Shown piece by piece: positions 58,634 through 64,000 of a stretch of DNA of 64,000 nt. The notes beneath the pieces are model-generated. The model was not told where the DNA came from, searched no databases, and saw nothing but the letters and a program-made list of their open reading frames with translations. The stretch is from Chloroflexota bacterium (GTDB lineage: Bacteria; Chloroflexota; Anaerolineae; Anaerolineales; Villigracilaceae): the NCBI GenBank assembly GCA_016213105.1, contig JACRBN010000026.1, forward strand, positions 248,001 to 312,000, read 5' to 3'. Numbering within the stretch: position 1 is the first letter of the stretch; every line of letters starts with the position of its first letter. The position numbers and the translations under genes are program-made.

Positions 58634-59593
58634 ATGCGTATCCTAGTTACAGGCGTCACGGGGCTGGTCGGCAACTTGGTGGCCCGCCGGCTCATTGCCA
58701 ACCAGCATCAAGTCCGTGCCCTGGTGCGCGACAATAAAAAACTCGCCCAGGCGCGCGACACCTTTGGCGACGCCGTCATGGGCGACCTGACCAACCCCGC
58801 ATCCCTGAGCCATGCCGTCAAGGATATGGATGTGGTCATCCACTGCGCCGGGCTGGTCGGCACGGGGCGCGGCAGCCGCGACTTGTACACACGCCTCAAC
58901 GTGGACGGGACGCGTTCCCTGGTGGAGGCGGCCCGCGCGGCGCGCATCCGTCGTTTCGTGCAGGTCAGCACCGTCGGCGTGTACGGCACCAATACCTTCA
59001 AACCCGATGTCTCGGAGGAAACTCCGTACTCCCCCTCGACCGACTATCCGAACAGCAAGATCGATGCCGAGAAGGCCGTTCTCTCGGGCGGCGTGCCCTA
59101 CACCATCCTGCGCCCCTACTGGATCACGGGCGGCGGCGACCGCTTCCTCATCCCGCAGGTGGGACGCCTGCTGATGAACAACGAGTTCACCTTCATCGGG
59201 AATGGACGGCAGGAATGGTCGCTCAGCGCGGCCGAGAACGTGGCCAGCGCGATTGTCCTGGCGGCCACACATCCCGCCGCCGAAAACCAGATCTATAATG
59301 TGGCCGATGGGAAGGTGCAGATCGCCGAGACGGTGCGCGTGATTGCCGAGGCCCTCGGCGTCCCGATGCCCACCAAACGCTCCTCGGTCCTGTCGGTGAC
59401 CTTCCGCTCCCTGCTCAACCAGGCGGAGAGCAACCCCGCGCGCATCAGCGTGGATTTGTTCTTCCCGCTCTGGCGCGGCCTGACGATCAACGCCGACAAG
59501 ATCCGCCGCGACCTGGGCTGGGCGCCCGTCATTCCCTGGCAGGAGTCTGTGAAGGTCGGCACGCTGGAATGGAAGCGCGCGCAAAAAATGTAA
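58634..59593 (+). CDS. NAD-dependent epimerase/dehydratase-type SDR protein
   Basis: A protein of 319 aa of the extended short-chain dehydrogenase family. It has MRILVTGVTGLVGNLVARRL (NAD(P)-binding glycine motif), DVVIHCAGLVG, VQVSTVGVYG and the catalytic tyrosine-lysine pair in TDYPNSKIDAEK. C-terminal features resemble 3-beta-hydroxysteroid dehydrogenase-like and nucleotide-sugar epimerases. Substrate unknown. A GGAG element is 10 nt upstream of the ATG. Confidence 0.87.
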   Translation: MRILVTGVTGLVGNLVARRLIANQHQVRALVRDNKKLAQARDTFGDAVMGDLTNPASLSHAVKDMDVVIHCAGLVGTGRGSRDLYTRLNVDGTRSLVEAARAARIRRFVQVSTVGVYGTNTFKPDVSEETPYSPSTDYPNSKIDAEKAVLSGGVPYTILRPYWITGGGDRFLIPQVGRLLMNNEFTFIGNGRQEWSLSAAENVASAIVLAATHPAAENQIYNVADGKVQIAETVRVIAEALGVPMPTKRSSVLSVTFRSLLNQAESNPARISVDLFFPLWRGLTINADKIRRDLGWAPVIPWQESVKVGTLEWKRAQKM

Positions 59594-59600
59594 AGTTCAC

Positions 59601-59626
59601 CAGGGCCTGGCAAACGCCAGGCCCTG
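59601..59626. terminator. Hairpin after the epimerase gene
   Basis: CAGGGCCTGGC and GCCAGGCCCTG form a perfect 11-bp stem with a 4-nt loop, 8 nt past the stop. It lacks a T-run, so it may work as a weak terminator. Confidence 0.6.
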
Positions 59627-59647
59627 TGCTTGCGGAGATTGGAATTT

Positions 59648-59712
59648 TTCACCACGGAGGATACGGAGAACCCCTTTTTAATTCTCTGTGGACTCTGTGT
59701 TCTCCGTGGTAG
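59648..59712. repeat. Dispersed inverted repeat of the CACCACGGAG type
   Basis: TTCACCACGGAGGATACGGA at the left and TCTGTGTTCTCCGTGGT at the right form a long hairpin with repeated ACGGAGA/CTCTGTG words. It is of the kind scattered in many environmental genomes. Confidence 0.7.
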
Positions 59713-59741
59713 ATATTTTTTTTGGTTTCGGCTTGTCCGAG

Positions 59742-61376
59742 TTAGGGACTTGGGGGAACGAACGCGCCCGTATTGGTCAACGCGGCCAGCACGCCGCCGA
59801 AGGGCAGTTCCACCCACGGCTGGTACAAATTCCCCTCCTTGATTTTCAATTTTCCATCCCCATCCACGATCACCAGGCGATAGTCCGCGACCTGGAAGAA
59901 GCGCACGTTTTGCGCCGCGGCAATCCAGGGCGCGCGCAGGTTGCCCTCCTTCACCAGCAGGCTGCCCTGCGCATCCAGCATCGCCACCCGCAGCGGCGTC
60001 AACTGAAAATCCTGCACGCTGGTTCCCATCTCCTGCCACTCGGCGGTCAGGTCGCCTTCGTTGACCAGCAGCCTGCCCTGTATATCCACGTAGGCCACGC
60101 GGTTGTCCACCACCTGGGCGGCGCGCACGTTTCCCGCCAGCGGAGTCCAGCCCGAGTTCAGGTCGCCCTGCTTGACGTGCAGTTCGCCGTTGCGGGTCAC
60201 GATCCCCAGCCGCTGATCGGACAGGGAGAAGGCGGAAATGTCCCTGATCTGCTCGATCCAGGGGCTGTCCAGGCGGCCCTGTTGAACAGAGAGGATTCCG
60301 TTCGCGTCCAGGCGGGCGATGCGCTGCGCGCTGAGCTGGAAATCCACGATGTCAGTCCCCTGATTGCTCCAGCGCGAGAGGAAGTCGTGCGCGAAGGGCA
60401 GTTGCCGCTTGTACTCCCCCTCGCGCACCCACAAGGTCCCGTTCCCATCCAGCACGGCGATGCGCTGCCCGGCCAGTTGGATTTTTCGGATTCCGTCCGC
60501 TGCGTGGATCTCGACCAAATTGACCCCGTCCTGTTTGATGAATAAACGCTGCTGCTGCGTGTACAGCGCGAGGCGCGCAAAGCCGGGGTTCGGTGCGATG
60601 CACAGGGATTGATCCTGCCACATGCAGCCCAGCCAGGGGGCCTCGTCGCGCCCCCACGGGTTGACGAAGTTCTTGTAATTGCGTTTGCCGATGCCCACCT
60701 CGAAGTGCAGGTGTGAGTTGATGGTCTGGTCGTAGATCGTCCCCAGCGGCGTTCCCGCGGGAATATCCTTGTTCTCCTGCAGGAGGCTTGCGTCCGGGTT
60801 GATGTGCATGTAGGTGGTGTACCACTGCGTCCCGCCGATGCACAGATGGCTGGCGTCCCAGGTCCCGCCCACGCAGTGTTTGAGCACCAGCATGTTGCTC
60901 AGGCCGCTCAGCCGCCATTCCAGCACCTTGCCGTCTGCGGCGGCCAGGACGGGCGTCCCGGCCGGGGCCTTGATGTCGGTGCCTTCATGACCGTTTGCGC
61001 CGGCCTCGCCTTCCGTGGCGTAACATTCCACCATCTCGAAATTATGCGGGTCGGCCTGCGCCATGTCCTGCGCCTCAGGGAGGTCCGTGTCGCGCCAAAA
61101 GGGACACGAGTCCATGTTGAGCAGGTACCCGAACGCGGGCGGACATTGCGCGCCGGGATTCAGTCCCAGATAATTCCAGGTCCACGGGCTGTTGGGATAT
61201 TGCGAAATGCGGGCCGGGCCAATGTAGCCAGGCATCGGCCAGTGTAGGAACACGGGCCGTTCGGCGCTGTGCGAGTAGGCCAGGGGGGCGGCGTACGCGG
61301 CCTCTCCGCCTGCCAGGTTCGCCAGCAGCGCGACGCTCAACACGAACAGGATGATTTTTTGGGGTGGGATGCGCAT
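59742..61376 (-). CDS. M23-type peptidase-domain protein with repeated propeller-like tail
   Basis: A secreted protein of 544 aa. Signal peptide (cut near AAYA-APL), then an M23/LytM domain with GHEGTDIKAPAGTPVLAA and HLHFEVGIG, supplying the zinc ligands His, Asp and His. The last 230 residues hold about six units of some 42 aa, each like FQLSAQRIARLDANGILSVQ or LLVKEGNLRAPW, suggesting a beta-propeller or tectonin-like lectin. It may trim or bind cell wall or glycan. Start at 61376 follows GAGGAAAA. The gene is divergent from the SGNH gene. Confidence 0.85.
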   Translation of the reverse strand: MRIPPQKIILFVLSVALLANLAGGEAAYAAPLAYSHSAERPVFLHWPMPGYIGPARISQYPNSPWTWNYLGLNPGAQCPPAFGYLLNMDSCPFWRDTDLPEAQDMAQADPHNFEMVECYATEGEAGANGHEGTDIKAPAGTPVLAAADGKVLEWRLSGLSNMLVLKHCVGGTWDASHLCIGGTQWYTTYMHINPDASLLQENKDIPAGTPLGTIYDQTINSHLHFEVGIGKRNYKNFVNPWGRDEAPWLGCMWQDQSLCIAPNPGFARLALYTQQQRLFIKQDGVNLVEIHAADGIRKIQLAGQRIAVLDGNGTLWVREGEYKRQLPFAHDFLSRWSNQGTDIVDFQLSAQRIARLDANGILSVQQGRLDSPWIEQIRDISAFSLSDQRLGIVTRNGELHVKQGDLNSGWTPLAGNVRAAQVVDNRVAYVDIQGRLLVNEGDLTAEWQEMGTSVQDFQLTPLRVAMLDAQGSLLVKEGNLRAPWIAAAQNVRFFQVADYRLVIVDGDGKLKIKEGNLYQPWVELPFGGVLAALTNTGAFVPPSP

Positions 61377-61416
61377 TTTTCCTCGCTTTGTTACCCGTCC
61401 TCTTTGACAGGCTTTA

Positions 61417-61445
61417 TTGTACTTCAAAGCCGAGGCGGGTAAAAT
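61417..61445 (+). promoter_or_regulatory. Promoter of the SGNH gene, nearly leaderless
   Basis: TTGTAC (61417-61422) and TAAAAT (61440-61445) are 17 bp apart. The ATG is only 9 nt past the -10 box, with no ribosome-binding site, so the leader would be 0-3 nt. Confidence 0.55.
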
Positions 61446-61454
61446 CAACCCGTT

Positions 61455-62468
61455 ATGCGCCTGACCCTGCGTTACCTGGCCCTGCTGGGCACCTTGTTGC
61501 TCTTTAGCTCATTTTTCCTTCCCGCTTTTTTTAACGGCAGTTATCCCCACTCCGCCGGGCCGTCCTTCGACAGGAACGCCACCCGCCAGTATTTGCGCGA
61601 ATTCGAGAAGGTTCGCCCCGAAGTGATCCTGCTGGGGGATTCGATTCTCACCAAGGGAGTGGACCTCGAGACCTTCCAGGCGTTGAGCGGCAAGTCGGCC
61701 TACAAGCTGGACATCCCAGGCTCCTCGTCCGCGCTGTGGTATCTGCTGGTCAACTCCAACATCGTCGAGGCGGAGCCTGCGCCGCAGGCCCTGGTCATCC
61801 TCTTCCGCGATACCATCCTGACCGCGCCGACCTTCCGCACCACAGGACCGTACTTCGACCTGATCGATAAATTCGCCAGCCCCGACGATACACTGGTGCT
61901 CCAGCGTTCGTACCTGGTGCAGCTCACGCCCATGCAGGCCGCGCTGGAGATGTACTTTCCGCCGTATAGCTATCGCGGCGACCTGCGCGACAAACTGGAT
62001 GCGGGCCTGCGTCACGTCCTGCCGCGCCAGATCGGCTGTGACCGCGAGTGCGCCGACGACGCCATGACGAACGTGCTCGGCGATATGCGCGCGGAGGTGG
62101 TCGCTTCCTCCATTCGCGGCGCAGAGTCCGCCATCTACACCCCCGCGTATCTCGATTTCAACGCGCAGGTGGATGCGTCCTATCTGCCCGAGATCATCCG
62201 CCTGGCGCAGAAGCGCGGCATTCAGTTGATCTTCGTGCGCGCGCCCACCTATATTTTTCCCGACCCAGCCGACGAACCGCCCGCCCTGAAGCAATACCTG
62301 GCGGATATGGAAGCTTATCTGGCGGCGCGGGATATTCCTCTGATCGACCTCTCGCAGGTGCAGGGTATCGGCCTCGCGCAGTTCATCGACCCGCATCACA
62401 TGTCCCCTGAAGGCAAGGCGATCTTCACGCCCGTCTTCGCCGAGGCGGTGAAGACGGTTCTCAAGTAG
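61455..62468 (+). CDS. SGNH-hydrolase-like membrane-anchored protein
   Basis: A protein of 337 aa with an N-terminal signal anchor, the block I motif ILLGDSILTKG with its serine, and a late DPHHMSPEGK where SGNH enzymes have the catalytic Asp-x-x-His. The general build resembles AlgJ/AlgX-type proteins that move acetyl groups to polysaccharides beside an MBOAT membrane protein, and such a protein is encoded 0.8 kb downstream. It may thus be an O-acetyltransferase or esterase of an exopolysaccharide. The assignment to a precise family is uncertain. Confidence 0.72.
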   Translation: MRLTLRYLALLGTLLLFSSFFLPAFFNGSYPHSAGPSFDRNATRQYLREFEKVRPEVILLGDSILTKGVDLETFQALSGKSAYKLDIPGSSSALWYLLVNSNIVEAEPAPQALVILFRDTILTAPTFRTTGPYFDLIDKFASPDDTLVLQRSYLVQLTPMQAALEMYFPPYSYRGDLRDKLDAGLRHVLPRQIGCDRECADDAMTNVLGDMRAEVVASSIRGAESAIYTPAYLDFNAQVDASYLPEIIRLAQKRGIQLIFVRAPTYIFPDPADEPPALKQYLADMEAYLAARDIPLIDLSQVQGIGLAQFIDPHHMSPEGKAIFTPVFAEAVKTVLK

Positions 62469-62523
62469 GGCAAATTGGCAATTTGCCCCACGTCAAGTCT
62501 ATCAAAAGTCAGGAGACTTTTGA
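62468..62523. repeat. Two palindromes between SGNH and PIG-L genes
   Basis: GGGCAAATT-GGC-AATTTGCCC (62468-62488) and TCAAAAGTC-AGGA-GACTTTTGA (62502-62523). The second is of the same family as those at 29993-30053. Confidence 0.8.
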
Positions 62524-62538
62524 GTCCAAAGAGGCAGC

Positions 62539-63273
62539 ATGGAAAATGAATTTCTTCCCAAGATTGCAATGAGCATCCACGCCCATCCTGACGACCAGGA
62601 ATTTACCGTGGCCGGGACGCTGGCCAAGTGGGCGCGCCTGGGCTGCGAGGTGATCTCGGTCATCATCACCAGCGGCGACTCGGGCTCGAACGATCTCCAG
62701 CATGGCAGGGAGTACAAGTCCACGCTGGCGGTTTTGCGCGAGGAGGAACAGCGGGCCGCGAACGCGGTGCTGGGCGCCAGGGAGACGCTGTTCCTGCGCT
62801 ACCCCGATGGCGAACTCGAAGCGACCGTCGCGCTGCGCAGGGACTTGACGCGTCTCATCCGTCAGTACAAACCCGAGGCGGTGGTAACGGGCAACCTGGA
62901 GGCCGCCTTCTACGGCAACGAGTACATCAACCATCCCGATCATCGCGCTGCGGCCGAGGCGGCCACGTACGCGGTCTTCCCGTCAGCGGGGACGCGGCTC
63001 ATTTTCACCGACCTGCTCGAGGCGGGGTATGAACCTCACAACGTCAAACGGTTATACATCCACGGCGCGGAGAAATCCGATACGTGGATCGACATCAGCC
63101 AGGACATCCAAACCAAGATCGAGGCCCTGCGCAAACATTCCAGCCAGTTGGGCGATTGGGACCCCGAGAAGATGATGCGCGAGTGGGCCGCCGAGGAAGG
63201 CAAGGAAAAGGAAATGGCCTTTGCCGAGGCATACAAGGTCATGCTGTTGGTCAAGGACGAGGAGCAGGTTTGA
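62539..63273 (+). CDS. PIG-L-family deacetylase
   Basis: A protein of 244 aa with the zinc motif MSIHAHPDDQEFTVAGTLA (His-Pro-Asp-Asp) and the later INHPDHRAAAEA, as in LmbE/PIG-L N-acetylglucosaminyl deacetylases. It would remove an acetyl group from an amino sugar or a small glycoconjugate. It lies in a cluster with SGNH and MBOAT proteins, so deacetylation of a surface glycan is plausible. Its stop overlaps the TTG start of the MBOAT gene. Confidence 0.9.
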   Translation: MENEFLPKIAMSIHAHPDDQEFTVAGTLAKWARLGCEVISVIITSGDSGSNDLQHGREYKSTLAVLREEEQRAANAVLGARETLFLRYPDGELEATVALRRDLTRLIRQYKPEAVVTGNLEAAFYGNEYINHPDHRAAAEAATYAVFPSAGTRLIFTDLLEAGYEPHNVKRLYIHGAEKSDTWIDISQDIQTKIEALRKHSSQLGDWDPEKMMREWAAEEGKEKEMAFAEAYKVMLLVKDEEQV

Positions 63274-64000
63274 GTTTCACCAGTTTCGACTTTTTGATCT
63301 TCTTTCTGGTCGTCTTCGCGCTCTATTGGTTGGCGCGCGAACGTCGCTGGCAGAACGCGCTGCTGCTGGCCGCGAGCTATGTTTTCTATGGCTGGGTGCA
63401 TCCGTGGTATGCGCTGATGCTGGGCGCCTCGACCCTGGCCGATTACTTCGTCGCGCGCGGCATGGCCGCCCGCCCCGAGCGCAAGCGCGGATTGTTGTGG
63501 TTGTCCTTATTGATCAATCTCGGTGTGCTGGGATTCTTCAAGTATTACAACTTCTTCAGTCCCGCCCTGGTGAGTTCTCTCAACAGCCTCGGCCTGGAGG
63601 CGGATCCCCTGCTGGTGCGGATTCTCCTGCCTGCGGGGCTTTCCTTCTATACGTTAAAGAAACTCGGTTACATCCTGGATGTTTCGAACGGGACGCTCAA
63701 GCCGACTCACACCCTGCTCGACTTTGCTCTCTACGTTTCGTTCTTCCCGCAGATCGTGGCGGGCCCGATCGACCGCCCCCGCAGCCTGCTTCCGCAACTG
63801 GAAGCGCTCCGCGTCTGGAAGGCGGAGTATTTCTATCAAGCCTGGCCGCTGCTGGTCATGGGTCTCTTTAAAAAAGTCGTTATCGCCGATACCGTGCGCG
63901 GCGTGATCGACCCCATCTTCGGGCTGCGTGAGCCAACCCTGTTGATGCTCCTGGTTGGCGCGTTGGGTTTCACCCTGCAGATCCTGGCGGACTTCTCGGC
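63270..64000 (+). CDS. MBOAT-family O-acyltransferase, N-terminal part (runs off window)
   Basis: The first 243 codons of a polytopic membrane protein. It shows the family's opening FTSFDFLIFFLVVFALYWL, AASYVFYGWVHPWYALMLG, GFFKYYNFF and FYTLKKLGYILDV, then SFFPQIVAGPIDRPRSLLPQ. The Phe-Pro...Gly-Pro segment is typical of AlgI/DltB-type transferases that move acyl groups across the membrane. The catalytic His would lie beyond the window. Start is TTG at 63270, with GGAG 6 nt upstream, overlapping the deacetylase stop (translational coupling). Confidence 0.88.
   Translation, partial: MSFTSFDFLIFFLVVFALYWLARERRWQNALLLAASYVFYGWVHPWYALMLGASTLADYFVARGMAARPERKRGLLWLSLLINLGVLGFFKYYNFFSPALVSSLNSLGLEADPLLVRILLPAGLSFYTLKKLGYILDVSNGTLKPTHTLLDFALYVSFFPQIVAGPIDRPRSLLPQLEALRVWKAEYFYQAWPLLVMGLFKKVVIADTVRGVIDPIFGLREPTLLMLLVGALGFTLQILADFS

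Overview
The window is GC-rich, gene-dense bacterial chromosome. It most resembles an Anaerolineae-type member of Chloroflexota. That placement is an inference from family content: cysteine-paired S-layer homology (SLH) proteins, lipoproteins without outer-membrane machinery, a MoxR/DUF58/DUF4129/DUF4350 cluster, the SCO1664-DUF3090 pair, a B12-dependent acyl-CoA mutase, and several apparently leaderless genes. No rRNA gene is present, so the lineage cannot be proved here.

Layout. 1-1.6 kb: two secreted lipoproteins, one an M1 metallopeptidase. 1.8-9.6 kb: a zinc locus with ZnuBCA-type transporter, Fur/Zur regulator with a 7-1-7 operator, a YraQ-type permease with its His-rich TIGR03943 partner, and a membrane rhodanese. 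9.7-12 kb: HEAT-like protein, STAS protein, YprB-like nuclease. 12-18 kb: two SLH-anchored surface proteins; the second, protease-like one sits behind two c-di-GMP-I riboswitch aptamers with an intrinsic terminator between them. 18-20.5 kb: a class A penicillin-binding protein that has lost its active-site motifs. 20.6-28.4 kb: an AT-rich beta-propeller gene between repeats, then the MoxR cluster. 28.4-37.6 kb: folK, homoserine dehydrogenase, SCO1664 and DUF3090 proteins, an acyl-CoA mutase with isobutyryl-CoA mutase residues, phosphofructokinase, RNase Z, FtsK, then tRNA-Arg(CCU). 37.9-40.2 kb: esterase and aromatic amino acid lyase.

40.3-45.7 kb is an accessory island: a REP-associated tyrosine transposase between its own REP palindromes, a DUF559 nuclease inserted beside a duplicated 3' tail of a one-chain restriction-modification gene, and a 21-bp degenerate tandem repeat. 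45.8-50.5 kb: an MFS transporter, a haem-binding-type lipoprotein behind stacked inverted repeats, and a NarL/NarX-like two-component system. 50.8-58.5 kb: two diguanylate cyclases and a large PAS/GAF/HD-GYP phosphodiesterase. 58.6-64 kb: an SDR epimerase, an M23 peptidase with a propeller-like tail, and an SGNH / PIG-L deacetylase / MBOAT group suggesting polysaccharide acyl modification.

The c-di-GMP makers and breaker at 50.8-58.5 kb and the c-di-GMP-sensing leader at 15.9-16.2 kb could form one circuit acting on a surface protein. The strongest leads are the RAYT/REP island with its duplicated restriction-enzyme tail, the tandem riboswitch leader, the inactivated PBP, the mutase substitutions and the 21-bp array.
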